Below are positions 33,448 through 42,761 of a stretch of DNA of 64,000 nt, piece by piece. Below the pieces are notes generated by a model. It was not told where the DNA came from, did not search any database, and saw only the letters and a list, made by a program, of their open reading frames with translations. The translations under genes and the position numbers were made by a program. The stretch lies in the NCBI GenBank assembly GCA_000170815.1, contig ABCO01000001.1:1-64000 (forward strand), read 5' to 3'. The stretch's first letter is position 1; the number at the start of each line of letters is the position of its first letter. Source of the DNA: an unidentified eubacterium SCB49 (GTDB lineage: Bacteria > Bacteroidota > Bacteroidia > Flavobacteriales > Flavobacteriaceae).

Positions 33448-34116
33448 CTACTTGCCCGCCACAATAATAACAATCTCACCTTTAGGTGGTTTGTTAGTAT
33501 AATGTGCAAGTACTTCTGTTGCGGTCCCTCTAATGGTTTCTTCGTGTAGTTTCGTGATTTCTCTTGACACTGATACCTTACGGTCTTCTCCAAAATACGA
33601 TACAAAATGACCTAATGTTTTTACGAGCTTGTGTGGAGATTCATAAAAAATCATCGTTCTTGTTTCTTCGGCAAGGGCTAAAAATCGAGTTTGCCTTCCT
33701 TTCTTAACAGGAAGAAAACCTTCAAAAACAAACTTGTCATTGGGTAATCCGCTATTTACCAAAGCAGGCACAAATGCTGTAGCACCAGGCAAACAATCTA
33801 CTTCGATGCCCGCTTCTACACAAGCGCGGGTTAACAAAAAACCAGGATCACTTATAGCTGGTGTTCCTGCATCACTAATGAGAGCGACCGTTTCGCCACC
33901 TAATATTCGAGCTACAATACCTTCTGTGGTTTTATGCTCGTTGTGCATGTGATGTGAATGCATTTGAGTAGTAATTTCAAAATGCTTTAATAATTTTCCG
34001 CTTGTACGTGTATCTTCGGCAAGAATTAAATCTACATCGTTTAGAACTTCTACCGCTCTAAATGTCATGTCTTTAAGATTACCAATTGGGGTAGGTACTA
34101 AAAAAAGTTTGCTCAT
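33448..34116 (-). CDS. rsmI: 16S rRNA (cytidine-1402-2'-O)-methyltransferase
   Basis: The 222-residue protein opens with LFLVPTPIGNLKDMTFRAVEVL and has LAEDTRTSGKLLKHF, VALISDAGTPAISDPG and LPGATAFVPALVNSGLP, the tetrapyrrole-methylase-fold signature of RsmI. It methylates the P-site cytidine of 16S rRNA. The C-terminal domain of longer homologues is absent, as is usual in this group. A TACTTTTG box lies upstream. Confidence 0.94.
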   Translation of the reverse strand: MSKLFLVPTPIGNLKDMTFRAVEVLNDVDLILAEDTRTSGKLLKHFEITTQMHSHHMHNEHKTTEGIVARILGGETVALISDAGTPAISDPGFLLTRACVEAGIEVDCLPGATAFVPALVNSGLPNDKFVFEGFLPVKKGRQTRFLALAEETRTMIFYESPHKLVKTLGHFVSYFGEDRKVSVSREITKLHEETIRGTATEVLAHYTNKPPKGEIVIIVAGK

Positions 34117-34153
34117 AATTAATGCTTTTCAGCTTTACCAAAAAATAAAACCG

Positions 34154-34161
34154 CAAAAGTA
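34154..34161 (-). promoter_or_regulatory. -7 box of rsmI
   Basis: Minus-strand TACTTTTG lies 37 bases before the rsmI start codon. Confidence 0.4.
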
Positions 34162-34219
34162 AACACAAAATTCAGTTGTGGACCAATAGGTTTCTTATTA
34201 AAATTTATACTGAGATATT

Positions 34220-34996
34220 CTAGTTAAAATTCTTTTCTATAATCGCCATAAAACGATCTGAAAACTCTTCTTTACCTTGCCAATTATTATAATCTGGCTT
34301 TACATTTTCTAATAAAAATACAGAGGCAGCTTCATAGCTTTCCATAGTACTGACTTGAGACAAAACACGTTGATAATCGTCCATATGACCTTCAAACAGG
34401 TGCTTTATAAATGCAAGTCTATCATTAAGCCCTATTGTTAACCTACCACCTATACTATCGTTTATAGATTTAGGCTGAGCAGGATCTGTATTTAAGGTGT
34501 GTTTTTTTTGTTGAAGATCTTTCCCCTTTGCTGGTTCTTTATTAACAAACGCTGTGGTTTGGGCAGGTGGTGTTTCTTCCTTTCTAGTAAATATTGGCAT
34601 CTGTTGATAGTTTGCAGCAAAATCTTCTAGATCATTTTTAATTGTCTTTTTTTTCGGTACAATTTCCTCTAAAAAATCATTTACTTTTTGAGTTTCTGAC
34701 GGAACCTCAGCTACAATATCTTTTAATTTTTCTATTACTGGCTCAACAAGCGCTTCTTTATGCTCCGGTTGAGGGGCAGATACAGGCACATTACCCACCT
34801 TTTCTTCTTTATAATTTTTGGTATCAAACGCTTCTTTTTCTGAAACATTTAGTTGCGATTCTAAATAGGCAAGCACTGTTAATTTTTCCTGAAGTTCTGT
34901 TACAGAAGCCTTTAACCTTAGTATATCAAAATCATCTTTAGTAACCGAAATTTTGGACGCCATATCTTTAATCTCATCTCGCAATTTGTTTTTCAT
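34220..34996 (-). CDS. Conserved hypothetical protein with a C-terminal helical domain
   Basis: The 258-residue protein has an N-terminal coiled coil (residues 1-50), a long low-complexity linker rich in Pro, Glu and Lys (about 60-170), and a compact C-terminal domain (SIGGRLTIGLNDRLAFIKHLFEGHMDDYQRVLSQ, VKPDYNNWQGKEEFSDRFM). The C-terminal part is one I have seen conserved in Bacteroidota without a known function. It is soluble and has no catalytic motif. It is divergent from tdk. Confidence 0.75.
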   Translation of the reverse strand: MKNKLRDEIKDMASKISVTKDDFDILRLKASVTELQEKLTVLAYLESQLNVSEKEAFDTKNYKEEKVGNVPVSAPQPEHKEALVEPVIEKLKDIVAEVPSETQKVNDFLEEIVPKKKTIKNDLEDFAANYQQMPIFTRKEETPPAQTTAFVNKEPAKGKDLQQKKHTLNTDPAQPKSINDSIGGRLTIGLNDRLAFIKHLFEGHMDDYQRVLSQVSTMESYEAASVFLLENVKPDYNNWQGKEEFSDRFMAIIEKNFN

Positions 34997-35097
34997 AAAT
35001 CTTTAAATTTTGGGTATGGGCTAATTAAGTTTTTATAAATTTACGCAACCTTTATGTAAAACGGAAAGAAATTTTATTTTCGTGTAATTCTTATCTC

Positions 35098-35736
35098 ATG
35101 TTTTTAGAAAATACGGTAAATCAAAAAGAGCAATTCGGCTGGATCGAAGTGATTTGTGGCTCCATGTTTTCTGGTAAAACAGAAGAGCTCATTAGGCGAT
35201 TAAAACGTGCACAATTTGCACGCCAAAAAGTAGAAATTTTTAAACCCGCAGTAGATACTCGCTATGATGATGAAGAGGTAGTATCTCATGATAAAAATCA
35301 AATACGCTCTACACCAGTACCTGCAGCAGCAAATATTCCTATTCTTGCAGATGGTTGTGATGTCGTGGGTATTGATGAGGCACAATTTTTTGATAATGAA
35401 ATTGTAAAAGTCTGTAATGACCTTGCTAATCGTGGTATACGTGTTATCGTTGCAGGGCTTGATATGGACTTTAAAGGAAAGCCTTTTGGCCCTATGCCAG
35501 CGCTTATGGCAACAGCAGAATACGTGACAAAAGTACATGCAGTATGTCCTAGAACAGGAAATTTAGCCAATTATAGTTTCCGTAAATCTACAAGTGATGA
35601 TCTTGTTTTATTAGGGGAAACAGAAGAATATGAACCTTTAAGTAGGGCGGCATATTACAAAGCAATGTTACGCGAAAAAGGAAAAGAAAATACTGTTAAA
35701 GAACCTCAAGAAATCGAGCCTAAGAAGCCAGTTTAA
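35098..35736 (+). CDS. tdk: Thymidine kinase
   Basis: The 212-residue type II thymidine kinase has the P-loop [13 protein letters not shown], the DEAQFF Walker B-like motif, [13 protein letters not shown] and the lasso region [15 protein letters not shown]. Only one cysteine of the usual structural zinc site is seen at that loop. It phosphorylates thymidine for salvage. alr follows after one base, so the two genes form an operon. Confidence 0.94.
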   Translation: MFLENTVNQKEQFGWIEVICGSMFSGKTEELIRRLKRAQFARQKVEIFKPAVDTRYDDEEVVSHDKNQIRSTPVPAAANIPILADGCDVVGIDEAQFFDNEIVKVCNDLANRGIRVIVAGLDMDFKGKPFGPMPALMATAEYVTKVHAVCPRTGNLANYSFRKSTSDDLVLLGETEEYEPLSRAAYYKAMLREKGKENTVKEPQEIEPKKPV

Positions 35737-35737
35737 A

Positions 35738-36841
35738 ATGTCTAAAGTAACCGAAACGACACTAGAGATTGACCTAAACGCACTTAGGCAAAATTATCAT
35801 TTTATAAAATCTAAGCTAAAACCGAGCACAAAAATGCTTGCTGTAGTCAAGGCTAATGGTTATGGTAGTGATGGTGTTATTATTGCAAAAGAGCTTTCGA
35901 GCTTAGATTGCGACTATTTTGCGGTGGCCTATGCTGGAGAAGGAGTAGCATTAAGGGACGCTGGTATTAAAACACCCATTTTAGTTTTACACCCGCTACC
36001 TGTTAATTTTGATACTATTATTGATAATAAGCTAGAGCCAAGCATCTATTCTCTAAAAATGTTGCGTGATTTTATTGCTTTTGCCGATTCTAAAAATCAA
36101 AAAAATTACCCTATTCATTTAAAATTTAATACTGGATTAAACAGGTTAGGTTTTATTGCTTCGGAAATAGAAACAATGCTTCAACATATTGCCGAAACAT
36201 CTAGCGTTAAAATCTGCTCTATATTTTCTCACTTAGCAGCAAGTGAAGATGCTAACGAAACTATTTTTACCCAAAACCAGATTGATCAATTTCAGCACAT
36301 TTCGGAAGAAATAACAACACAAATTGGTTATCAACCCATAAGACACACACTTAACACATCGGGGATTTTAAATTTTCCTGAAGCACAATTTGATATGGTT
36401 CGTTGTGGTATTGGTATATACGGTTATGGTAATGATCCAAAATTTGATAAAGAACTTGTCCCTGTATTATCTTTAAAAACTGTGATCTCTCAAATACACC
36501 ATTTACGTGAAGGGGATACCATAGGATATAATAGAAAAGGACAGGCAACGACTGCTTTAAAAACAGCAACGCTACCTATAGGTCACGCAGATGGATTACC
36601 AAGATCTCTTGGCCAAGGCAAAGCGAGTGTTTTTATTAATGGCAAAGCCGCGCCTATTATTGGAAATGTCTGTATGGATATGATTATGGTTAACATAACC
36701 GATATAGAGTGTAACGAGGGAGACGAAGTGATTATTTTTGACAAAAAACATACTGCAGAAATGCTTGCAGAGCAAATGAATTCCATTTCTTATGAGCTTC
36801 TAACCGGTCTCTCATCGAGAATTAAACGTATTATAGCGTAA
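35738..36841 (+). CDS. alr: Alanine racemase
   Basis: The 367-residue PLP enzyme has the lysine site AVVKANGYGSDG, LKFNTGLNRLGF, SHLAASED, GIGIYGYG and YNRKGQATTA (catalytic tyrosine), followed by NVCMDMIMVNI. It makes D-alanine for peptidoglycan. Some Bacteroidota have an alr fused to MurF; this one is free-standing. Confidence 0.95.
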   Translation: MSKVTETTLEIDLNALRQNYHFIKSKLKPSTKMLAVVKANGYGSDGVIIAKELSSLDCDYFAVAYAGEGVALRDAGIKTPILVLHPLPVNFDTIIDNKLEPSIYSLKMLRDFIAFADSKNQKNYPIHLKFNTGLNRLGFIASEIETMLQHIAETSSVKICSIFSHLAASEDANETIFTQNQIDQFQHISEEITTQIGYQPIRHTLNTSGILNFPEAQFDMVRCGIGIYGYGNDPKFDKELVPVLSLKTVISQIHHLREGDTIGYNRKGQATTALKTATLPIGHADGLPRSLGQGKASVFINGKAAPIIGNVCMDMIMVNITDIECNEGDEVIIFDKKHTAEMLAEQMNSISYELLTGLSSRIKRIIA

Positions 36842-36926
36842 ATAAAGACCAATTTCCTTTTAATTTTGTCAAAACTATTCGTTTTGATTAATTTGCTCAA
36901 TTATTAACCTAATAAACGTATTTAAA

Positions 36927-37328
36927 ATGTTAAAAGAATTCAAGAATTTTATTATGACGGGGAACGTCATAGACCTAGCAGTAGCAGTATTATTAGCTGG
37001 TGCAGTAGGATTAGTAGTAAACGGTTTTGTAAAAATGATTATGATGCCTTTTATAGGCCATTTTACAGGCGGAATGAGCTTTGAGGAGTTTAAATTAGTT
37101 TTATCTGAAGCGCAATTAGCAGCAGATGGTACTGTTAAAGTTGCAGAAAACGCTATTATGTATGGTGCTTGGATTAATACAATTATCAACTTAGTTATTG
37201 TTGGTTTTGTGCTTTTTATCATTGTAAAAGCTTACAACAAAACAAAAACCCCACCAGCTCCTGCAGCACCTGCTGGACCTAGCGAGCTTGACATCTTAAA
37301 AGAGATTCGTGATTCTCTAAAAAAATAA
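36927..37328 (+). CDS. mscL: Large-conductance mechanosensitive channel
   Basis: The 133-residue protein opens with LKEFKNFIMTGNVIDLAVAVLLAGAVGLVVNGFVKMIMMPFIG, the first helix of MscL. A second helix (TIINLVIVGFVLFIIVKAYN) and a C-terminal helical bundle (SELDILKEIRDSL) follow. The homopentamer opens under membrane tension to release osmolytes. A strong terminator follows. Confidence 0.96.
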   Translation: MLKEFKNFIMTGNVIDLAVAVLLAGAVGLVVNGFVKMIMMPFIGHFTGGMSFEEFKLVLSEAQLAADGTVKVAENAIMYGAWINTIINLVIVGFVLFIIVKAYNKTKTPPAPAAPAGPSELDILKEIRDSLKK

Positions 37329-37372
37329 GCTCAGATTCCACTAGAAGTCAAAGGCTTACATATTGTTATATT

Positions 37373-37408
37373 AAAACTCCTTATCAAAATTGATAAGGAG
37401 TTTTTTTT
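37373..37408 (+). terminator. Terminator of mscL
   Basis: AAAACTCCTTATCA pairs with TGATAAGGAGTTTT (14 bp, loop AAAT) and runs into a stretch of eight T residues. Confidence 0.92.
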
Positions 37409-37472
37409 GTGTCTCTCTGAAGCATAAATTATACAATAAAGAAGTATTTTTATTGCTTTAAATTTTTATAAA

Positions 37473-38462
37473 ATGAAGATAGCAATTGTTGGTGCCACTG
37501 GTATGGTGGGTACCGTATTATTAAAAGTGCTTGAAGAGCGCAATTTTCCAATAAGTCAACTACTCCCTGTAGCCTCAGAAAAATCTGTAGGAAAAGAATT
37601 AACTTATAAAGGCAAGAAACATAAAATTGTATCTATGCTTGATGCTATAGCAGCAAAACCAGCTATTGCGATATTTTCTGCTGGCGGCGGAACTTCGCTA
37701 GAGTGGGCTCCTAAATTTGCCGAAGTAGGTACTACCGTAGTAGATAACTCTTCTGCATGGCGTATGGATGCAACAAAAAAACTCGTTGTACCAGAAATTA
37801 ATGCTTCTACCTTAACCAAAGAAGATAAAATAATTGCAAACCCAAATTGCTCGACGATACAGATGGTAATGGCACTTGCGCCACTACACGACAAGTATAA
37901 AATGAAACGTGTTGTAGTTTCTACTTATCAATCTGTTTCTGGTACGGGTGTAAAAGCGGTGAAGCAAATGGAAAATGAACAAAATGGAATAAAAGGAGAT
38001 ATGGCATATCCATACCCTATCCATCAAAATGCAATACCTCATTGTGATGTGTTTGAAGAAAACGGATACACCAAAGAAGAAATGAAACTTGCTAGAGAAC
38101 CGCAAAAAATATTAGACGATAGATCATTCTCTATTTCTGCCACAGCAGTACGTATTCCTACTTCTGGCGGTCATAGTGAGTCTGTAAATGTTGAGTTTAT
38201 AGAAGATTTTGATCTTGCTGAAATACGCCAAATATTACACAACACACAAGGTATTACCCTGCAAGACAACACAGATACAAACACCTATCCAATGCCTATT
38301 TACGCTAACGGAAAAGATGATGTGTTTGTAGGTCGCTTACGTCGTGATGAAACACAACAAAACACACTAAACATGTGGATTGTAAGTGATAACCTACGTA
38401 AAGGTGCTGCAACAAATGCAGTGCAAATTGCCGAATACTTAGTTGAGAAAGAGTTGGTCTAA
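37473..38462 (+). CDS. asd: Aspartate-semialdehyde dehydrogenase
   Basis: The 329-residue protein has the NADP-binding start IAIVGATGMVGTVLLKVL, the catalytic cysteine in NPNCSTIQMV and the substrate site RIPTSGGHSESVNVEF. It supplies the branch point for lysine/diaminopimelate, threonine and methionine. It stands alone between two terminators. Confidence 0.96.
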   Translation: MKIAIVGATGMVGTVLLKVLEERNFPISQLLPVASEKSVGKELTYKGKKHKIVSMLDAIAAKPAIAIFSAGGGTSLEWAPKFAEVGTTVVDNSSAWRMDATKKLVVPEINASTLTKEDKIIANPNCSTIQMVMALAPLHDKYKMKRVVVSTYQSVSGTGVKAVKQMENEQNGIKGDMAYPYPIHQNAIPHCDVFEENGYTKEEMKLAREPQKILDDRSFSISATAVRIPTSGGHSESVNVEFIEDFDLAEIRQILHNTQGITLQDNTDTNTYPMPIYANGKDDVFVGRLRRDETQQNTLNMWIVSDNLRKGAATNAVQIAEYLVEKELV

Positions 38463-38481
38463 AAGAGTACTCATAACAAGC

Positions 38482-38526
38482 AATAATCACTCTTAAGGTA
38501 AATCTTTAAGAGTGATTATTGTTTAT
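38482..38526 (+). terminator. Terminator-like hairpin after asd
   Basis: A 15-bp stem (AATAATCACTCTTAA with TTAAGAGTGATTATT) closes a 9-nt loop. Only a weak T-run (GTTTAT) follows, so termination may be partial. Confidence 0.75.
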
Positions 38527-38594
38527 AGCCATATAGTAGGTATCGTTATTTTTTCATATCTTTAGTGAGATACTAACCTTAAAATCACTAACAT

Positions 38595-38969
38595 ATGAAT
38601 TCTACATTTACCACAATTCTCAGAATTATCTTAGGGCTTGCCCTAGTTGTATTTGGTCTCAATAAGTTTCTTGCTTTTATACCTATGTTTGATATGGCAC
38701 CAGCTGGAGCAAACTTTTTAGACTCTTTAAACAACAGCGGTTATATATTATACACAGTTGCACTTCTAGAAATTTTAATTGGATTGCTACTGCTGCTTAA
38801 AAAATGGGTGCCCTTTTCATTAATTTTACTAGCCCCTATCTCTTTAAATATTTTACTTTTTCATCTTTTTTTAGATGTATCTGGTATAGGTGTCGCTGTA
38901 GCAATTGTGGCTATTAATGTTATTCTTATCTATAAATACTGGAAATCTTTTAGACCTTTATTTCATTAA
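38595..38969 (+). CDS. DoxX-family membrane protein
   Basis: The 124-residue protein has four membrane helices, starting with TTILRIILGLALVVFGLNKFLAF and having a central LLEILIGLLLLLKKW, the DoxX/SURF4-like layout. Function in this family is poorly known; some members take part in redox or thiosulfate metabolism. It is flanked by terminators and is monocistronic. Confidence 0.75.
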   Translation: MNSTFTTILRIILGLALVVFGLNKFLAFIPMFDMAPAGANFLDSLNNSGYILYTVALLEILIGLLLLLKKWVPFSLILLAPISLNILLFHLFLDVSGIGVAVAIVAINVILIYKYWKSFRPLFH

Positions 38970-38994
38970 TCATATAGTAACACAAAAAATCATT

Positions 38995-39028
38995 AACAGT
39001 GCTTTTAATAATTAAAAGCACTGTTTTT
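38995..39028 (+). terminator. Terminator after the DoxX gene
   Basis: AACAGTGCTTTTAA pairs perfectly with TTAAAAGCACTGTT around a 3-nt loop and is followed by TTTTT. Confidence 0.9.
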
Positions 39029-39057
39029 GTTATATTTACATTACATAACAAACTACT

Positions 39058-41226
39058 ATGAAAAAATTAAAATTAGCTCTTGCTGTATCAGTCATTGCTG
39101 GCTTTACAGCATGTCAAGAAGAAATGAAAAAAGAAAAAATAGACATAACATATCCTACTACTACAAAAGTAGATACGATAACGAACTATTTTGGGACAGA
39201 TGTAAAAGACCCTTATAGATGGTTAGAAGATGATATGAGCGAAGAAACAGGCGCTTGGGTAAAAGAGCAAAACAAAACTACTTACGGGTATTTAGACAAT
39301 ATTCCTTTTAGAGCTGACCTAAAAGAACGTCTTACTACTTTATGGAACTACGAGAAAGTAGGTTCGCCGTTTAAAGAAGGTGACTATACCTATTTTTATA
39401 AAAATGATGGGCTACAAAATCAATATGTAATTTATCGTTACAAAACAGGTGAAGATCCAGCAACCGCAACTGTATTTTTAGATCCTAATACCTTTAACGA
39501 AGAAGGAACCATATCATTAGGCGGACTTAGTTTTAGTGATAATGGTAAAATTGCAGCCTATAGTATTTCTGAAGGAGGAAGTGACTGGCGTAAGGTTTTA
39601 ATTATGGAAACTGAAGGTCGTAAAATAATAGAAGACACCATTGTAGATGTAAAATTTAGCGGTATTTCTTGGAAGGGAAATGAAGGTTTTTTCTATTCTA
39701 GCTACGATAAGCCTAAAGGAAGTGAGCTTTCTGCAAAAACAGATCAACACAAATTATACTACCACAAACTAGGTACGGCTCAAAAAGAAGATGCCCTAAT
39801 TTATGGAGGAACACCAGCAGAAAAACACAGATATGTTGGAGGTAGTACTACAGAGGATAATAAATATTTAGTCGTTTCGGCAAGTGTTTCTACTTCTGGA
39901 AACAAACTTTTTATTAAAGACCTCACTAAACCAAATAGTAAATTTACTACTATTTTAGACCACACAGATAGCGATACTTATGTGATGGACAGCAAAGGTT
40001 CGCAGTTATTTTTAGTAACTAACCTCAACGCTCCTAACAAAAAAATTGTAACCGTAGATGTTGCTAATCCAACACCAGAAAACTGGAAAGATGTAGTGCC
40101 AGAAACAGAAAATGTACTAAACGCAGGTTCTGGCGGAGGCTATATTTTTGCAAATTACATGGTCGATGCTGTGAGTAATGTAAAGCAATATGATTTTGAT
40201 GGAAAGCTAGTTCGCGAGATTAAACTTCCAGGAGTTGGTTCTGCAGGTGGTTTTGGTGCAAAAACAAAAGATAAAGAATTGTACTACTCTTTTACAAATT
40301 ATGTAACGCCAGGTAGTAGCTATAAATACGATATTGAGTCTGGAAAAAGCGAACTTTACGTAAAACCAGATATTGATTTTAATTCTGAAAATTACGAAAG
40401 CAAGCAGATATTCTATACATCAAAAGACGGGACAAAAATTCCGATGATCATTACCTACAAAAAAGGAATAGCGCTTAATGGTAAAAACCCAACCATTCTT
40501 TATGGATATGGTGGTTTTAATATTAGCTTAACGCCAAGTTTTAGTATTGCAAATGCAGTATGGTTAGAACAAGGTGGTGTATATGCCGTAGCAAACCTTA
40601 GAGGAGGTGGAGAATATGGTAAAAAATGGCACGATGCGGGTACACAATTAAAAAAACAAAACGTGTTTGACGACTTTATAGCTGCTGGAGAATACTTAAT
40701 AAAAGAAAAGTACACATCAAGTGACTATCTAGCGATTAGAGGTGGCTCTAACGGAGGTTTATTAGTGGGTGCAACAATGACACAACGACCAGACCTTGCT
40801 AAAGTAGCTTTACCAGCAGTGGGTGTTTTAGATATGTTACGTTACCACACATTTACAGCAGGAGCTGGTTGGGCGTATGACTACGGAACAGCAGAAGACA
40901 GCAAAGAAATGTTTGAGTATTTAAAAGGATATTCTCCAGTTCATAACGTAAAAGCAGGAACTAAATACCCAGCAACTATGGTTACTACGGGAGATCACGA
41001 CGATCGTGTAGTACCGGCACACAGTTTTAAATTTGCAGCAGAACTTCAAGAAAAACAAGCAGGCGATAACCCAGTATTAATTCGTATTGAAACAGATGCT
41101 GGACATGGCGCAGGAACACCTGTAAGTAAAACAATAGAGCAATATGCAGATATTTTTGGATTTATTTTATACAACATGGGCTATGAAGTATTACCAGAAA
41201 AAGTAACCAATAAAGTAAAAGAATAA
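39058..41226 (+). CDS. Prolyl oligopeptidase (S9) family lipoprotein
   Basis: The 722-residue protein has a lipobox-like GFTACQEE (Cys19) and then a seven-bladed propeller region ([23 protein letters not shown] and repeated WD-like turns). The C-terminal alpha/beta hydrolase has [11 protein letters not shown] (nucleophile Ser), [11 protein letters not shown] (Asp) and DAGHGAG (His). It would cut proline-containing peptides in the periplasm. The lipid anchor fits an envelope location. Confidence 0.93.
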   Translation: MKKLKLALAVSVIAGFTACQEEMKKEKIDITYPTTTKVDTITNYFGTDVKDPYRWLEDDMSEETGAWVKEQNKTTYGYLDNIPFRADLKERLTTLWNYEKVGSPFKEGDYTYFYKNDGLQNQYVIYRYKTGEDPATATVFLDPNTFNEEGTISLGGLSFSDNGKIAAYSISEGGSDWRKVLIMETEGRKIIEDTIVDVKFSGISWKGNEGFFYSSYDKPKGSELSAKTDQHKLYYHKLGTAQKEDALIYGGTPAEKHRYVGGSTTEDNKYLVVSASVSTSGNKLFIKDLTKPNSKFTTILDHTDSDTYVMDSKGSQLFLVTNLNAPNKKIVTVDVANPTPENWKDVVPETENVLNAGSGGGYIFANYMVDAVSNVKQYDFDGKLVREIKLPGVGSAGGFGAKTKDKELYYSFTNYVTPGSSYKYDIESGKSELYVKPDIDFNSENYESKQIFYTSKDGTKIPMIITYKKGIALNGKNPTILYGYGGFNISLTPSFSIANAVWLEQGGVYAVANLRGGGEYGKKWHDAGTQLKKQNVFDDFIAAGEYLIKEKYTSSDYLAIRGGSNGGLLVGATMTQRPDLAKVALPAVGVLDMLRYHTFTAGAGWAYDYGTAEDSKEMFEYLKGYSPVHNVKAGTKYPATMVTTGDHDDRVVPAHSFKFAAELQEKQAGDNPVLIRIETDAGHGAGTPVSKTIEQYADIFGFILYNMGYEVLPEKVTNKVKE

Positions 41227-41245
41227 CCTTACACAACAAAATAAT

Positions 41246-41280
41246 ATAAGCGGAACTCTTATAGGTTCCGCTTATTTTTT
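41246..41280 (+). terminator. Terminator of the S9 peptidase gene, overlapping a promoter-like box
   Basis: ATAAGCGGAAC pairs with GTTCCGCTTAT around an 8-nt loop and a T-run follows. The T-run continues as TTATTTTTTGCC, a near-match to the -7 box, only 8 bases before the ABC gene ATG. Confidence 0.85.
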
Positions 41281-41287
41281 GCCCGAT

Positions 41288-42264
41288 ATGCTAGACATTA
41301 ATATAGAGTCATTTAAGTACGAAAAAACAGAAGAAACCCCTATTTTACAGGATGTTTCTTTTTCCCTTGAAAAAGGAGAACACTTAGCCATTTTAGGCGG
41401 AAGCGGTTGCGGAAAATCTACCCTGTTGCATCTTGTTTATGGATTGTTTCATTTAAAAAATGGGGAGATTCACTACAACAACACAAAACTGTTAGGCCCG
41501 ACACATAACCTTATTCCTGGCGAACCTTTTATGAAGTTAGTCGCTCAAGAGTTAAACATTATGCCTTTTATCTCTGTTGCAGAAAACATTGCTTCTCACT
41601 TAGATAGAAATGACAAAGAAAAAGATGATGCTCGTGTAGACGAGCTACTTGCCGTTGTCCATCTAACAGCCTATAAACACACCAAAGTTAAAAACCTAAG
41701 CGGAGGTCAAAAGCAACGCGTTTCTATCGCAAAAGCTTTAGCGCAGCAACCAGAAGTACTATTACTTGACGAACCTTTTAGTAGCATCGATACCTTTCTA
41801 AAAAACACGTTACGCCGTTCTTTTTTTAATTACACACGTTCTCAAAATATCACCTGTATTATTGCAACACATGACAGCGAAGAAGCACTTAGTTTTTCAG
41901 ATCGTATATTATTATGCGTGATGGAAAAATAGAACGCCTAGATACGCCAATGGCTATTTATGATAATTTAGATAATAAATACCAAGCAGATTTTTTTGGA
42001 GAGGCTTCTGTTATTGACGCTGCTTTGTTGCCTTGCGGCGAAAATGATAATACATCAAAAAACGCTAAAAAAAATCACATTCTATTACCGCATCAATTGT
42101 ACATTTCTGAAGTAAAAACACCGCTAGAAGTAACCGTTGTAATGTCTTTTTACCAAGGAAATCACTATTTAATACAAACGATACAAGGAGAAAACAACAT
42201 CTATTTTTATCACCCCCTTGCTTTAAAAAAAGGTACAACACAATATCTCACTGCAACGCTGTAA
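41288..42264 (+). pseudogene. ABC transporter ATP-binding protein with one frameshift
   Basis: The N-terminal 200 or so residues carry Walker A (GGSGCGKST), the signature LSGGQKQR, Walker B (VLLLDEP) and the H-loop (ATHDSEEALSFSDRIL). After ATATTATT at about 41903-41914 the frame changes: the original frame hits a TAG at 41930, while the next frame continues as MRDGKIERLDTPMAIYDNLDNKYQADFFGEA, the normal continuation of a PotA/FbpC-like ATPase. One missing base near 41910 explains this. The C-terminal domain ends at 42264. No permease gene is adjacent. Confidence 0.85.
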
Positions 42265-42276
42265 ATACTTTATAGT

Positions 42277-42735
42277 TTATTTTACACTCGTGACAGTGTA
42301 TGTTTTGTTGTTAAAAATAAAATTATCGCCTGTTTTCTTTCCAGAAAGCTGCCTTGCTATGGGAGCTTGTAAGGCTACACAGTAATAAATGGTGTTATCT
42401 ATCGTAACTGCCCCGTGAGAAATACTAATAAAATAAGTGCCGTGATTAGTATAAACAATACTCCCTAAGCGGGCATAATCTGTTGTCGTCTTGATATCTA
42501 TTTTTGGTAATAAGCGCTGTAAATTTTCAAGCTCTAACAGTTGCTTTCCTGCATTTTCTCTATCTATTTGCAACATAGCTCGTCCTGTTTCATGTTTATC
42601 TCCCGCAGAACTTTTGGTTTCATCATTAAGAGATTCTACAATTCCAGCTATGGTTGAATTTACTTTTTCAAATCGATTTTTCACACCTGTTTTACAAGCG
42701 TCTAATAAACTAGATTTAATTTCAAGTACCGTCAT
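42277..42735 (-). CDS. GreA/GreB-like transcription elongation factor
   Basis: The 152-residue protein has an N-terminal helical hairpin (KNRFEKVNSTIAGIVESLNDETKSSAGDKHETGRAMLQIDREN) and a C-terminal part (ISHGAVTIDNTIYYCVALQAPIARQLSGKKTGDNFIF) resembling the FKBP-like domain of Gre factors. Such proteins enter the RNA polymerase secondary channel; whether the tip acidic residues needed for cleavage are present is uncertain. It converges on the ABC gene. Confidence 0.7.
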   Translation of the reverse strand: MTVLEIKSSLLDACKTGVKNRFEKVNSTIAGIVESLNDETKSSAGDKHETGRAMLQIDRENAGKQLLELENLQRLLPKIDIKTTTDYARLGSIVYTNHGTYFISISHGAVTIDNTIYYCVALQAPIARQLSGKKTGDNFIFNNKTYTVTSVK

Positions 42736-42761
42736 ATAATTTAAAATAACTCCATTATTAT

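Noticed and set aside
35200..35570. Two overlapping minus-strand frames in tdk
   Set aside because: Both are antisense shadows of the thymidine kinase gene; the plus-strand frame has complete motifs.
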